The position numbers and the translations under genes were made by a program. Below, piece after piece: positions 8,590 to 17,822 of a stretch of 64,000 bases of DNA (positions are counted from its first letter, which is position 1; the number at the start of each line of letters is the position of its first letter). The notes below the pieces were generated by a model that was not told the DNA's origin, made no database searches, and worked only from the letters and a program-made list of their open reading frames with translations. This DNA is from Tuberibacillus sp. Marseille-P3662 (GTDB lineage Bacteria; Bacillota; Bacilli; Bacillales; Sporolactobacillaceae), in NCBI RefSeq assembly GCF_900178005.1, contig NZ_FXBS01000006.1, forward strand, positions 248,001 to 312,000. The letters are read 5' to 3'.

Positions 8590-9801
8590 ATGCCGAAATC
8601 GATTTGGCTGCTGATTATAGGTATGGCGATTAACGTCACTGGCGCTTCACTGGTATGGCCATTAAACACGATTTATATTCATGATTTTCTTGGACGCAGT
8701 TTAAGCTTTGCCGGTCTGGTTCTTATGCTGAATCAAGGAAGTGCAATCATTGGCAATCTTGTTGGGGGTACAATTTATGATAAGTGGGGCGGTTTCCGTT
8801 CTGTTATAACCGGCCTTTGTATTTCAGTAACATCAGCGTTTTTGTTAGTCGCATACCACTCCACCTATTCTTACATGATGCTATTAATGGTGATTGGTTT
8901 TGGCTCAGGACTGGTTAAGCCGGCGATGTATGCCATGGCCGGCAGTATATGGCCTGATGGTGGGCGTAAGCCTTTTAATGCGATGTACGTCGCGCAAAAT
9001 TTAGGTGTGGCGTTAGGGGCTTCGCTAGGCGGATTTATTGCCAGTCAATCATTCACCTTGATTTTTTTGGTCAATGGTATTTTTTATCTCAGCTTCTTTT
9101 TACTGGCGCTAACGACCTATCGACGATTGGAAGGGCGCTCAGTGGATGACGGGTACATGTATTCAAGCGTGACCGATTATGAATCGACCATTCATCATAA
9201 GCGGCATTTCATCGCTTTACTCATTCTTTGTTCGGGATTCGTGTTATGTTGGATTGGCTATGTGCAATGGCAATCGACTTTATCGTCTTATACACAAGAA
9301 CTGGGAATTAGTCTCTCACACTACAGTATTTTATGGACGATTAATGGTTTTCTGATTGTGTCTTTACAACCCATTGTCAAGTTTGTAGTAGCAAAAATGA
9401 GAGATGAAAAACGGCAAATTATAACGGGGATTGTCATTTTTATGATATCTTATGCTGTTGTGACTCAAGCCGAACAGTTCAGTGGATTTGCGGCGGCTAT
9501 GGTTATCTTAACAATCGGTGAGGTCTTAGTTTGGCCGGCGGTGCCGACATTGGCTCATCGTCTGGCTCCCAAAGGAAGAACCGGTTTCTACCAAGGATTT
9601 GTCAATAGCACAGGGACGGCTGGGCGTATGCTTGGGCCCCTGCTCGGTGGCGTGATCGTCGATTATTTTGGAATGAATCCGCTTTTTGTCGTCATTATTT
9701 TATTATATATCGTTGCGATCGGATCGACACTATTGTTTCACCGGTTTTCACAAAAAAATCTGGCCTACAATCAAGATGTAGGTGAGTTTCATCAAAGTTA
9801 A
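8590..9801 (+). CDS. Major facilitator superfamily transporter (YttB-like)
   Basis: A 403-residue membrane protein with about 12 hydrophobic segments. MFS signatures are visible: GTIYDKWGGFRS after helix 2 (the conserved loop 2-3 motif) and a second-half repeat around APKGRTGFYQGFVNSTGTAGRMLGP. The ATG at 8590 is chosen because the upstream TTG at 8569 lies before the AAGGAAGGTGGGG ribosome-binding region. It resembles the uncharacterised B. subtilis exporter YttB. The substrate is unknown. It diverges from mnmM and precedes the leuS leader. Confidence 0.85.
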   Translation: MPKSIWLLIIGMAINVTGASLVWPLNTIYIHDFLGRSLSFAGLVLMLNQGSAIIGNLVGGTIYDKWGGFRSVITGLCISVTSAFLLVAYHSTYSYMMLLMVIGFGSGLVKPAMYAMAGSIWPDGGRKPFNAMYVAQNLGVALGASLGGFIASQSFTLIFLVNGIFYLSFFLLALTTYRRLEGRSVDDGYMYSSVTDYESTIHHKRHFIALLILCSGFVLCWIGYVQWQSTLSSYTQELGISLSHYSILWTINGFLIVSLQPIVKFVVAKMRDEKRQIITGIVIFMISYAVVTQAEQFSGFAAAMVILTIGEVLVWPAVPTLAHRLAPKGRTGFYQGFVNSTGTAGRMLGPLLGGVIVDYFGMNPLFVVIILLYIVAIGSTLLFHRFSQKNLAYNQDVGEFHQS

Positions 9802-9817
9802 ACGGCGGGAAAAAGCC

Positions 9818-9846
9818 TTGACACCGGTGTAACAATTGCATAGAAT
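9818..9846 (+). promoter_or_regulatory. Promoter of the leuS T-box leader
   Basis: TTGACA (9818-9823), exactly 17 bases, then TAGAAT (9841-9846): a sigma-A promoter with near-perfect boxes. Transcription should start near 9853, at the base of the T-box leader. Confidence 0.85.
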
Positions 9847-9852
9847 ACTAAA

Positions 9853-10140
9853 TAACATCGAAATTTGTATAATTTTAAATGGTGATGAGGAGTAGTAACG
9901 AAATGTTTTCTCAGAGAATTGGCGGTGGCTGCGAGCCAATGGATGAATCGTGAACTCGCCTCGGAGTTTTGATTGTGAGTGACTGACGTAGCAATCAACG
10001 TCTCGTCCGCGTTAAGGATCCAGAGTGAATGGCGAACTACGTCATTAACTAGGGTGGAACCGCGGGAAACAATGATTGTGATATCAACCTCTCGTCCCTA
10101 ACAATATTGTTAAGGGCGGGAGGTTGATTTGTATGTTTTT
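9853..10140 (+). promoter_or_regulatory. Leucine T-box riboswitch upstream of leuS
   Basis: Stem I includes AGGAGTAGTAACG near 9889 and the specifier loop GTGAACTCGCC, where CTC (9955-9957) is a leucine codon. The T-box sequence AGGGTGGAACCGCG lies at 10051-10064. The intrinsic terminator follows, from CAACCTC (10085-10091) to GAGGTTG (10120-10126), then a T-rich tail. Uncharged tRNA-Leu binding the specifier and T-box stabilises the antiterminator and allows leuS expression. The codon identity agrees with the downstream gene. Confidence 0.95.
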
Positions 10141-10189
10141 GGTGATAAATACCGAAGATTATGGATGGATGCAATAAGGAGGGGCTATC

Positions 10190-12607
10190 ATGCCATATAA
10201 TCACAAGAAAATAGAGCCCAAATGGCAACATTATTGGGAAGAACAGCAAACCTTTAAAACGAATATTCACACGGACAAAGAAAAAAGTTATATTTTGGAT
10301 ATGTTTCCGTATCCATCAGGGGCGGGCTTACACGTCGGACATCCTGAAGGTTATACGGCAACCGATATTTTGGCGAGAATGAAGCGGATGCAAGGTTATG
10401 AAGTCCTTCATCCAATGGGGTGGGATGCATTTGGCTTACCAGCCGAGCGCTATGCGATGAAAACAGGCAATGACCCGGCCGAATTCACCCAGCATAATAT
10501 TGATAATTTTCGCCGCCAAATTAAATCGCTGGGTTTATCCTATGATTGGTCTAGAGAGATTAACACAACTGATCCGAATTATTACAAATGGACACAATGG
10601 ATCTTTATAAAATTATATGAAAAAGGTCTAGCTTACATCGATGAGATTCCTGTGAACTGGTGCCCAGATCTTGGAACGGTTTTGGCTAACGAAGAAGTGG
10701 TTGATGGTAAGAGTGAATGGGGCCATGAAGTGATCCAAAAGCCGATGAAACAATGGATGATGAAAATTACCGATTATGCCGATCGTCTCTTGGAAGACCT
10801 TGATGATCTTGATTGGCCGGAAAGTATCAAAGATATGCAGCGCAACTGGATCGGCCGTTCGGAAGGTGCGCAAATTCGGTTTGGTTTTGCGGATCATGAT
10901 GCTTCCATTGAAGTCTTCACAACCCGACCTGATACATTATTCGGTGCCACTTACGCGGTTTTGTCACCGGAACATCCTTTGGTGGATCAGATTACGACGG
11001 CGGAACAACGATCTGACGTTGCGGCCTATCAAACGAAGGTGCAAAGAAAAAGTGAGCTTGAACGGACGGATCTTGCCAAAGAAAAAACGGGCGTATTCAC
11101 TGGCGCTTACGTCGTAAACCCGATTAACGAGGAAAAATTACCGGTCTGGATCGCTGACTACGTGCTGATGAGTTATGGTACAGGGGCAATCATGGCTGTC
11201 CCGGGGCATGATGAACGTGACTATGAATTTGCGACCACATTTGATTTACCGATTCGTGAGGTTGTATCCGGTGGTGACTTAAGTCAAGAGGTTTATACCG
11301 GTGATGGTCCTCACGTTAACTCTCAATTCCTAGACGGGATGCATCAAGATGAAGCCATCGAAACTATGCTAGAGTGGCTTGAAGATCAGGGTATTGGTGA
11401 GAAGAAGGTCACGTATCGTTTGCGTGACTGGTTGTTCAGCCGCCAAAGGTACTGGGGTGAACCGATTCCAGTCATTCATTGGGAAGATGGCCAGGTTACA
11501 ACGGTGCCTGAAGAAGAATTACCGCTAACCTTGCCTGAGGCTAATGAAGTTAAGTCATCTGGAACTGGGGAGTCGCCGCTTGCCAACATTGATGACTGGG
11601 TGCATGTGGTTGATCCTGAGACAGGTATAAAAGGTCGTCGGGAGACCAATACCATGCCTCAATGGGCAGGCAGCTGCTGGTACTACCTAAGGTATATTGA
11701 CCCAGACAATGATACAGCTCTTGCTGACCCTGATTTGCTGAATAAATGGCTGCCGGTCGATACTTATATTGGCGGTGCTGAACACGCCGTCTTGCATTTG
11801 CTTTATGCCCGTTTCTGGCACAAGGTACTATATGACATTGGTGTTGTACCGACAAAAGAGCCGTTTCAAAAGCTGTTTAATCAAGGTATGATCCTGGGTG
11901 AAAACAGTGAGAAGATGAGTAAGTCAAAAGGCAACGTTGTTAATCCTGATGATATTGTACGAACGCACGGTGCGGATACCTTGAGAGTCTATGAAATGTT
12001 CATGGGACCTTTGGATGCCTCGATTGCTTGGTCCGAAGACGGGGTAGACGGATCGCGGCGTTTTTTGGATCGGATTTGGCGGTTGTTAGTGACTGAAGAA
12101 GACACGTTGAAAGCGAATGTTCAGGCTGATGTTGATGTCACAAATGAGTTTGAACGTCTTTATCATGAAACCATTAAAAAAGTGACAGATGACTTTACAA
12201 ACCTTCGATTCAATACAGGGATTTCACAATTAATGGTGTTTTTAAACGAAGCGTACAAACAAGATGTTTGGCCGCAGTCATTTGCCGAAGGGTTTGTGAA
12301 ACTGCTTGCGCCGATCGCTCCGCATATTGCCGAGGAAATTTGGAGTATCATGGGTAACGAAGCGCCGATTAGTTTGCAAAGCTGGCCGGTTTACGATGAG
12401 CGTAAAATGGAAGTATCCACAGCAGAAATCGTCGTGCAAATTAATGGTAAGGTTCGTAGCAAATTGACGGTGCCAAAATCCATTAGCAAGGAAGACTTGG
12501 AAGCTGAAGCGATGAATGATGAGACGATCAAAGACTGGCTGAAAGATGTGGATGTCAAGAAAGTGATTGTCATACCAGGAAAGTTGGTCAATATTGTTGT
12601 GAAATAG
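10190..12607 (+). CDS. leuS: Leucyl-tRNA synthetase
   Basis: An 805-residue class I synthetase of normal bacterial length. HVGH (48-51) is the HIGH motif, with the adjoining [18 protein letters not shown] typical of LeuRS. The CP1 editing domain spans about 220-420 and contains [19 protein letters not shown] near 574-581 is the second catalytic motif. The anticodon-binding and C-terminal domains complete the protein. AAGGAGGGG precedes the ATG. Controlled by the T-box leader just upstream. Confidence 0.98.
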   Translation: MPYNHKKIEPKWQHYWEEQQTFKTNIHTDKEKSYILDMFPYPSGAGLHVGHPEGYTATDILARMKRMQGYEVLHPMGWDAFGLPAERYAMKTGNDPAEFTQHNIDNFRRQIKSLGLSYDWSREINTTDPNYYKWTQWIFIKLYEKGLAYIDEIPVNWCPDLGTVLANEEVVDGKSEWGHEVIQKPMKQWMMKITDYADRLLEDLDDLDWPESIKDMQRNWIGRSEGAQIRFGFADHDASIEVFTTRPDTLFGATYAVLSPEHPLVDQITTAEQRSDVAAYQTKVQRKSELERTDLAKEKTGVFTGAYVVNPINEEKLPVWIADYVLMSYGTGAIMAVPGHDERDYEFATTFDLPIREVVSGGDLSQEVYTGDGPHVNSQFLDGMHQDEAIETMLEWLEDQGIGEKKVTYRLRDWLFSRQRYWGEPIPVIHWEDGQVTTVPEEELPLTLPEANEVKSSGTGESPLANIDDWVHVVDPETGIKGRRETNTMPQWAGSCWYYLRYIDPDNDTALADPDLLNKWLPVDTYIGGAEHAVLHLLYARFWHKVLYDIGVVPTKEPFQKLFNQGMILGENSEKMSKSKGNVVNPDDIVRTHGADTLRVYEMFMGPLDASIAWSEDGVDGSRRFLDRIWRLLVTEEDTLKANVQADVDVTNEFERLYHETIKKVTDDFTNLRFNTGISQLMVFLNEAYKQDVWPQSFAEGFVKLLAPIAPHIAEEIWSIMGNEAPISLQSWPVYDERKMEVSTAEIVVQINGKVRSKLTVPKSISKEDLEAEAMNDETIKDWLKDVDVKKVIVIPGKLVNIVVK

Positions 12608-12609
12608 TT

Positions 12610-12638
12610 GGGAGGCGTTACAGGAGCCCCCCTTTTTT
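12610..12638 (+). terminator. leuS terminator
   Basis: GGGAGGC (12610-12616) against GCCCCCC (12626-12632), with one A-C mismatch, followed by six Ts. The roughly 190 bases after it show only a weak promoter for the next gene (TTGACA at 12739, GACAAT at 12763). Confidence 0.7.
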
Positions 12639-12802
12639 CCTTGTTTTAAAGAAATATGATCTATACTGAGTTGCGAACGTTAGCTTAAGGATCATGTCAT
12701 ATTACGACTACGTGTTATCAGTAATTGGTGCCCTTCGCTTGACAATCATTCATAAAAGCGGGGACAATATAAAGTGTTAAAAAGGACGAAAGGGGACTGA
12801 TC

Positions 12803-13111
12803 ATGTCTGACGATATAAAAACCATTCAGCCGGACGAGCTGGAAGCGAAGCTAGAAAATGAGGATAGCATTGATTTAATTGATGTCCGTGAAGATGAAGA
12901 AATTGCACAGGGGAAAATACCCCAGGCGAAGCATATTCGCTTAAGTGAATTGCCTGAACGTTATCAGGAATTAGACACTGATAAGTCCTATGCAGTGATT
13001 TGTCGCTCGGGTCGCCGTAGCCACAAAGCTTGCGAATTCCTTGAAGAAAAAGGGCTTGATGTTCGCAACATGGTTGGCGGCATGTTAAAATGGCAAGGTC
13101 ACGTTGAGTAA
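12803..13111 (+). CDS. ytwF: Single-domain rhodanese (YtwF-like)
   Basis: A 102-residue single rhodanese domain. LIDVREDEEIAQGKIPQAKHI is the usual N-terminal half, and the active loop CRSGRRS places the persulfide-carrying Cys at 67. Such proteins move sulfur from donors to acceptors in the cytoplasm. Length and sequence match B. subtilis YtwF. AGGGGACTGATC precedes the ATG. It is followed after 25 bases by a membrane-anchored relative without the active Cys, so the two are probably cotranscribed. Confidence 0.85.
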   Translation: MSDDIKTIQPDELEAKLENEDSIDLIDVREDEEIAQGKIPQAKHIRLSELPERYQELDTDKSYAVICRSGRRSHKACEFLEEKGLDVRNMVGGMLKWQGHVE

Positions 13112-13136
13112 AAACTAAGATTATCAGGTGGTGGGT

Positions 13137-13478
13137 ATGGCACCTTGGATTATAGCAATTATCGCTATACTAGCGATTCTATATGCGTTTAAAGGGCGGT
13201 CCCGATGGCATTCAGTTGAGGCTGCACCTGATGATGCCATTCAAATCGGTGATTACTGTATTATAGATGTTCGTGAATTTATTACATCGAATAATGCACC
13301 GTATGCACAAGCCCAAAATATTCCGTTATCTTATTTAGATCGGCAAACACGGCAAGGGACACCGTGTGATAAGGATATCCTCTTTATTGCTGACAGTGTC
13401 CGGTCCGCCAAAATGGCCGCCGGTATTGTCAAAAGACGTGCAAAACGTCACTACAATTTTTATTATAAAGTCGTTTGA
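13137..13478 (+). CDS. Membrane-anchored rhodanese-like protein lacking the active cysteine
   Basis: A 113-residue protein. The ATG at 13137 follows AGGTGG by five bases. Residues 1-20 (MAPWIIAIIAILAILYAFKG) form one membrane anchor. The rest has a rhodanese shape: CIIDVREFI, then APYAQAQNIPLSYL, then DILFIADSVRSAKMAA. Where an active rhodanese carries C-x-x-G-x-R-S, this protein has ADSVRSAK, so it should not carry persulfide. It may be a binding partner of the active rhodanese encoded just upstream. Confidence 0.7.
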   Translation: MAPWIIAIIAILAILYAFKGRSRWHSVEAAPDDAIQIGDYCIIDVREFITSNNAPYAQAQNIPLSYLDRQTRQGTPCDKDILFIADSVRSAKMAAGIVKRRAKRHYNFYYKVV

Positions 13479-13520
13479 CGGCATTCGATAGAATACGGCA
13501 AATGTTGTCAAAGGAATCGA

Positions 13521-13564
13521 CACCTCCCGGAACGTATTGAGTATAAAACGGGGGGTGTTTTTTT
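13521..13564 (+). terminator. Hairpin covering the cse60 ribosome-binding site
   Basis: CACCTCCC (13521-13528) can pair with GGGGGGTG (13550-13557), one G-T pair, followed by seven Ts. It looks like a terminator for the rhodanese genes. The 3' arm is also the only Shine-Dalgarno for cse60, whose ATG lies seven bases on. Confidence 0.7.
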
Positions 13565-13747
13565 ATGTTAAAGGTTAAAATGTTTGATGAAGAGCATGAG
13601 ACGGACTTAGAGAATGAAATCAACCGATTTTTATCAGATCATAATCCAAACGTACAGGATATTCAATTTAGAGTCGCTGCTGCTGAAGACACATTAGATA
13701 ATGGGAATGTGTTCTGTTTCTCAGCCATGATTGTCTATGAAGCTTGA
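13565..13747 (+). CDS. cse60: Sporulation protein Cse60
   Basis: Exactly 60 residues, acidic, beginning MLKVKMFDEEHETDLENEIN and ending CFSAMIVYEA. Both ends match B. subtilis Cse60, a small acidic protein made in the mother cell under sigma-E, whose function is not known. The start follows GGGGGGTG by seven bases. No clear sigma-E promoter could be assigned by eye. Confidence 0.85.
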   Translation: MLKVKMFDEEHETDLENEINRFLSDHNPNVQDIQFRVAAAEDTLDNGNVFCFSAMIVYEA

Positions 13748-13841
13748 TTTAATGTCGTCTCATCCAATTTAAATATGATACAATACTATCAGTTTAAAGC
13801 AAGCAAGATTCACGGTTTTAATCAACTAGGAGATGACAATA

Positions 13842-15431
13842 TTGGCCGGTTCGAAAATATTGAAAGGAACCATGCTTTTGTCTGCGGGCATGTTTCTATC
13901 GAAGTTTCTCGGGATGCTTTTTGTTGTCCCCTTACATGCTTTGGTTGGCGATGTAGGCGGGAGCATTTATACACATGCCTATAACCCTTATGCGATCATT
14001 TTAAGCATTTCAACAGTGGGATTACCGTTAGCTGTTTCTAAATACGTGTCAAAATATAATGCTTTAGGAGATTATCAGACAAGCCAAAGATTATTTCGCT
14101 CCGGTTTAGTTGTGATGTTAGTAACAGGACTCGTGGGTTGTTTATTTATGAACGTATTCGCTCCTTGGCTGGCCGGAGGTTCAGGGGACTATACTTCCGA
14201 TGTCATATTTGTGATTCGTGTTGTTAGTGTGGCTATTCTGATTGCTCCAGTTATGAGCTTAATTCGAGGCTTTTTTCAGGGCTTTGAATCCATGGGACCG
14301 ACGGCATTATCTCAAGTTGCTGAACAATTAGGACGGATTGTCTTCGGGTTGACAGCGGCCACAGTAGCTCTATATATCTTTGGCGCCAGCCGAACAATGG
14401 CTGTAGCATTGGTCGCGTTTGGAGCTTTTGTCGGTGCAGGAGTCAGCTTAGCTATATTAATTAGCTATTGGCAAAAGCGCAAACCTTACCTTGACGAACT
14501 TTATGCAAACAGTCAGCCGCAAGCGAATGTGTCTTTGAAGCATATGTATAAGGAACTCATTAGTTATGCCATCCCTTTTGTTTGTGTCGGACTGGCAACC
14601 ATGCTCTATATTCAAGTGGATTTGTTTACTGCCAGTCATTTTATGCAGGTCTTTCATGACCTGAAAGACTTGGACTCTTACGTGTCCAATCTTACGCTCT
14701 ACGACCGACAAATAGTGATGATTCCGGTATCATTAGCAACAGCTCTCGCTCTAAGCGTCGTTCCGTCGGTTACATCATCGTATTCGGTTGGGGATCGGCT
14801 GCAGCTGACGCAGAAGATTACGCAGGCCTTTCAAATGATTCTATTTTTGGTTATTCCGGCAGCCGTTGGGATTTCCATGTTAAGTTATCAAATATACTTT
14901 CTCTTGTATGGTGGTGAACATCTGAACATCGGCGGCGAAGTCCTGCGTTGGTACGCACCATCCGCCTTTTTGTTTGCCGGCTTTTCTGTAACGGCGGCTA
15001 TTTTGCAAGGAATTGATAAGCAAAAAGTCACGATTTTTAGTTTGTTGTTTGGTTTGCTTTTTAAGCTCAGTTTAAATCCACTGTTTATCAACTGGTTCGG
15101 CATGCAGGGGCCAATCTTAGCGACAGATGTCGGTTATCTGCTGTCCATCGGGATTAATCTATTGGCGGTTCGTGGACGAGCGGGTTATGCATTCAATTTT
15201 GTCGCCAAGCGATTTTTGCTTGTGGGTATTTTTACGACGATGATGGCCATTGTTGTTGGGGTTGTTGTTTGGATATCGGATCGTCCGGAGACTTGGCTCG
15301 GTGCGTTAGTAACGAGTATCATTGCTATTATTTTGGGCGGCGGCTTTTACATGTGGCTGGCCTTCCGTTCTGGACTCGCAAGACAGGTGTTAGGAAAGAA
15401 TATTCCAATTGTTGGTCGGTTCATGAAATAA
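13842..15431 (+). CDS. ytgP: Lipid II flippase-family protein YtgP (MurJ/SpoVB-like)
   Basis: About 529 residues with some 14 hydrophobic helices, of the MOP polysaccharide exporter superfamily. The start KILKGTMLLSAGMFLSKFLGM and IRGFFQGFESMGPTALSQVAEQ are typical of the SpoVB/YtgP group. B. subtilis YtgP (MurJ) is one of two proteins able to move lipid II across the membrane for wall synthesis. The TTG at 13842 is preferred: AGGAG (13828-13832) directly abuts the ATG at 13833 but is nine bases from the TTG. Confidence 0.88.
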   Translation: MAGSKILKGTMLLSAGMFLSKFLGMLFVVPLHALVGDVGGSIYTHAYNPYAIILSISTVGLPLAVSKYVSKYNALGDYQTSQRLFRSGLVVMLVTGLVGCLFMNVFAPWLAGGSGDYTSDVIFVIRVVSVAILIAPVMSLIRGFFQGFESMGPTALSQVAEQLGRIVFGLTAATVALYIFGASRTMAVALVAFGAFVGAGVSLAILISYWQKRKPYLDELYANSQPQANVSLKHMYKELISYAIPFVCVGLATMLYIQVDLFTASHFMQVFHDLKDLDSYVSNLTLYDRQIVMIPVSLATALALSVVPSVTSSYSVGDRLQLTQKITQAFQMILFLVIPAAVGISMLSYQIYFLLYGGEHLNIGGEVLRWYAPSAFLFAGFSVTAAILQGIDKQKVTIFSLLFGLLFKLSLNPLFINWFGMQGPILATDVGYLLSIGINLLAVRGRAGYAFNFVAKRFLLVGIFTTMMAIVVGVVVWISDRPETWLGALVTSIIAIILGGGFYMWLAFRSGLARQVLGKNIPIVGRFMK

Positions 15432-15434
15432 AGG

Positions 15435-15460
15435 AGGCTCCGCATTATGTGGAGCCTAAT
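15435..15460. terminator. Bidirectional terminator after ytgP
   Basis: AGGCTCC (15435-15441) pairs with GGAGCCT (15451-15457) around a 9-nt loop; A/T-rich bases follow. The stop codon of the convergent gene is inside the 3' arm. Confidence 0.7.
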
Positions 15461-15890
15461 AATATTTATTAATGTGCTCATCATACCATTTTAATTGTTG
15501 ACCGATACCTAACCCTTCTAGAGGAACTTCAAAAGTGTATCCATAACGATGTAATTGAGGTTGCAAATATCTGCGATACACTTGTCCACCGTGAAGATAT
15601 AAATCAATGGTCCCAGGTATTTCATATTGATGAAGTTGGTGAACGACTTTTTCGGCCCAAAGACGTTTTTCTTCAACTCGGAACGTCTTTATGGAGACAT
15701 CATAAGGTGACATCATCTGATCGGGTAAAAGCAATCCATCTTTTGCATTATAAAAATAAAATCGGTCATAATTGAGCAGCGCATATTCCGCCGATTTCTT
15801 AAACAACGGACTGCTATAAAAATCAATGACTCTGTCAGGTTTTGATTGTTTTTTTCTAGAAGTGGCAAGTAAGCCTATTTTCGATTTCAT
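15456..15890 (-). CDS. DUF6884-type protein of unknown function
   Basis: A 144-residue protein. IGLLATSRKKQ, DFYSSPLFKKSAEYA and YNAKDGLLLPDQMMSPYD match the conserved blocks of the DUF6884 family (usually LL-x-T-C-x-x-K, YxSxLFxxS, SAKYGLL-x-P-x-x-x-x-P-Y). The Cys usual in the first block is replaced (LLATSRKK). No function is established for the family. GGAGG eight bases before the ATG supports the start. Confidence 0.75.
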   Translation of the reverse strand: MKSKIGLLATSRKKQSKPDRVIDFYSSPLFKKSAEYALLNYDRFYFYNAKDGLLLPDQMMSPYDVSIKTFRVEEKRLWAEKVVHQLHQYEIPGTIDLYLHGGQVYRRYLQPQLHRYGYTFEVPLEGLGIGQQLKWYDEHINKYY

Positions 15891-15945
15891 TTTATTTAAC
15901 CTCCGGGAACCACATGAACCATCTAGTTAAAAAGAGGTGACGGAC

Positions 15946-16671
15946 ATGCGTCTTGATAAGTTACTTGCAAATTCAGGGCTTGGCAGTCGTAAAGATGTCA
16001 AGATGATCTTAAAACAAGGTCGAGTAACGGTTAATCATAGTATAACAAAAAATCCGAAGTTTCACGTTCATCCAAATAATGACATAATCGTTGTTGATGG
16101 TCATGATGTTCAGTATGCGGAGTTTGTTTATTTCATGTTAAATAAACCTCAGGGTGTCATATCGGCAACTCAGGACTTGACTCAACGTACGGTGCTTGAT
16201 TTGATAGCTGATTCCGATAAAGTTAAGCAACTATCTCCTGTTGGACGTTTGGATAAGGATACTGAAGGTTTGCTGCTATTGACCAACGACGGTCAACTTA
16301 GTCATGATCTATTATCACCTAAGAAACACGTTAACAAAATCTACTATGTTGAGTTAGCCGCCCCATTAACGGCAACACGAATAGAGCAATTAACAACAGG
16401 TGTTCAGTTAGATGGCGGTGAAACCACCCGTCCTGCGCAAATAGAAATCCTGGATGCTGCGAATCGATCGGTTTACATAACAATTAACGAGGGTAAATAT
16501 CATCAAGTAAAACGGATGTTTGCGGCCGTTGATAACAGAGTAACCTTTTTAAAAAGAGTCAGCATGGGATCGTTGACACTTGATCTGGACCTTAAGCCAG
16601 GTGAGTATCGTACATTGAATCAAGACGAATTGGACAAACTTCTATTATTAAAAGAGGGTTACTCAGACTAG
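15946..16671 (+). CDS. Pseudouridine synthase, RsuA/RluB family (YtzG-like)
   Basis: A 241-residue protein. An S4 RNA-binding domain (1-60, MRLDKLLANSGLGSRKDVK) is followed by a RsuA-type catalytic domain. VGRLDKDTEGLLLLTND (99-115) holds the catalytic Asp at 103. Such enzymes turn one uridine of ribosomal RNA into pseudouridine. Length suggests the 16S RsuA-like group, as for B. subtilis YtzG, but the target base cannot be read from sequence. The ATG at 15946, eight bases after AGAGG, is preferred over the GTG at 15937. Confidence 0.88.
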   Translation: MRLDKLLANSGLGSRKDVKMILKQGRVTVNHSITKNPKFHVHPNNDIIVVDGHDVQYAEFVYFMLNKPQGVISATQDLTQRTVLDLIADSDKVKQLSPVGRLDKDTEGLLLLTNDGQLSHDLLSPKKHVNKIYYVELAAPLTATRIEQLTTGVQLDGGETTRPAQIEILDAANRSVYITINEGKYHQVKRMFAAVDNRVTFLKRVSMGSLTLDLDLKPGEYRTLNQDELDKLLLLKEGYSD

Positions 16672-16681
16672 GAGGTTAACG

Positions 16682-17317
16682 ATGTTGATTACGTTTGATC
16701 GTCTGAAAGCTTTACCGCTTGTCTACAAGGACGATGTTGATATGCGGGAACTCCAAGATGTTCTGATTCTTGAAGATGATTATACCATTAATTATCTTAG
16801 TTATAATGCTCATGGATATCAGTCTAAAGCATCATCCCATGATGACAGGATTGATAGTAGGGATCAGACGACTGAGGAGGATGTTGATCGATATCAAGCG
16901 AAAGCCAACACTAATTTGAATAATGTCATCATTGGTGAAGGATTGCCTGAGCAAACGGGAGCGTTTGAGCAATATGATTTTATTCAGGGTAAAGATATAC
17001 AAATTGGCGCATCATCCATCCAATATGATGGTCGTATAAGAAATGAAAATGACTCAGCAAGTCGGAATCAAATTTCTATGGAACAACTTATTGGAAAGAA
17101 AGTCGCTGACGCTCAGGATCGGACGTTAGGGAAAATTCAAAATGTTGTTATTGATACAGAGGAGCGTTCTCTAGCTGGCGTTCAGATCTCTGAAGGTGCT
17201 CTGGATCGGTTATTAGACCATGAACCTAAATATATTCCACCCCAATATTTAAGTCATTGGCATGCTGATACATTAAAAGTTTCGGGTGAGCAGGATATTT
17301 TTCGATTAATGAATTAA
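16682..17317 (+). CDS. PRC-barrel domain protein, unknown function
   Basis: A 211-residue acidic protein. The C-terminal half, about 137-180 (MEQLIGKKVADAQDRTLGKIQNVVIDTEE), is a PRC-barrel; this fold often mediates protein contacts, as in RimM. The N-terminal 40 residues (MLITFDRLKALPLVYKDD) look like a second, diverged barrel. The middle is polar and probably flexible. It starts 10 bases after the pseudouridine synthase, with AGGAGG before the ATG, so the two form an operon. Confidence 0.7.
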   Translation: MLITFDRLKALPLVYKDDVDMRELQDVLILEDDYTINYLSYNAHGYQSKASSHDDRIDSRDQTTEEDVDRYQAKANTNLNNVIIGEGLPEQTGAFEQYDFIQGKDIQIGASSIQYDGRIRNENDSASRNQISMEQLIGKKVADAQDRTLGKIQNVVIDTEERSLAGVQISEGALDRLLDHEPKYIPPQYLSHWHADTLKVSGEQDIFRLMN

Positions 17318-17334
17318 ATGGATTAGCGAGTATA

Positions 17335-17370
17335 AAGGTCTTCAGGCGCCCGCATGAAGACCTTTTTTTA
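17335..17370. terminator. Terminator after the PRC-barrel gene
   Basis: AAGGTCTTCA (17335-17344) pairs fully with TGAAGACCTT (17355-17364) around a 10-nt loop, followed by Ts. It also separates the convergent ytzE. Confidence 0.9.
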
Positions 17371-17589
17371 CTATGACACTTTAACTTTTTTGTTGGTTGT
17401 CGTCCATTTTCCTCGGCTAGGGCTTTTAACGAGCTTATTGTAGGTTAGTATGTTTAAGTCCCTCTGAATGGTTCGTTGGGTCATGTCGAATTCATCGACG
17501 AGTTCTTGAGTTGTCACTGTCCCCTTTCTATGAATGTATAAGTAAATGGCTTTTACTCTGTTTAACATCCGATCTGTTGAAGGGTTCAA
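17371..17589 (-). CDS. ytzE: DeoR-type HTH regulator YtzE
   Basis: A 72-residue protein that is almost only a winged helix-turn-helix: RVKAIYLYIHRKGTVTTQELVDEF, then DMTQRTIQRDLNIL. It resembles the DNA-binding part of DeoR-family repressors but lacks the sugar-phosphate domain, like B. subtilis YtzE. The TTG start follows GGAG by seven bases. Targets are unknown; the K+ channel gene diverges from it. Confidence 0.82.
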   Translation of the reverse strand: MNPSTDRMLNRVKAIYLYIHRKGTVTTQELVDEFDMTQRTIQRDLNILTYNKLVKSPSRGKWTTTNKKVKVS

Positions 17590-17765
17590 ACAACCACTCC
17601 TTAACGTTTAATGAACTTTTGTCCTGCTTGCAACTAGTTTATTAGCAGAAGGGTGCAAATATTCGTACAATAATTAGTTAATTCAGGAGGTTCCCAATCT
17701 TTCCCTTTACTAAATATAGTACAATAATTTTTATAATTGTCAAATAAGAAGCATTTGAAAGATAG

Positions 17766-17794
17766 ATGACCGATTAGGTATAGTTAGCTATAAT
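17766..17794 (+). promoter_or_regulatory. Promoter of the potassium channel gene
   Basis: ATGACC (17766-17771), 17 bases, then TATAAT (17789-17794), 28 bases before the start codon. The -10 is perfect and the -35 weak. The rest of the 230-base gap to ytzE is A/T-rich with no clear structure. Confidence 0.55.
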
Positions 17795-17822
17795 AGATTT
17801 ACTGCTTAGAAAGGGGGATTAA

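Noticed and set aside
10049-10270. Minus-strand reading frame over the leuS leader
   Set aside because: It overlaps the T-box and terminator, whose RNA motifs fully explain the sequence.
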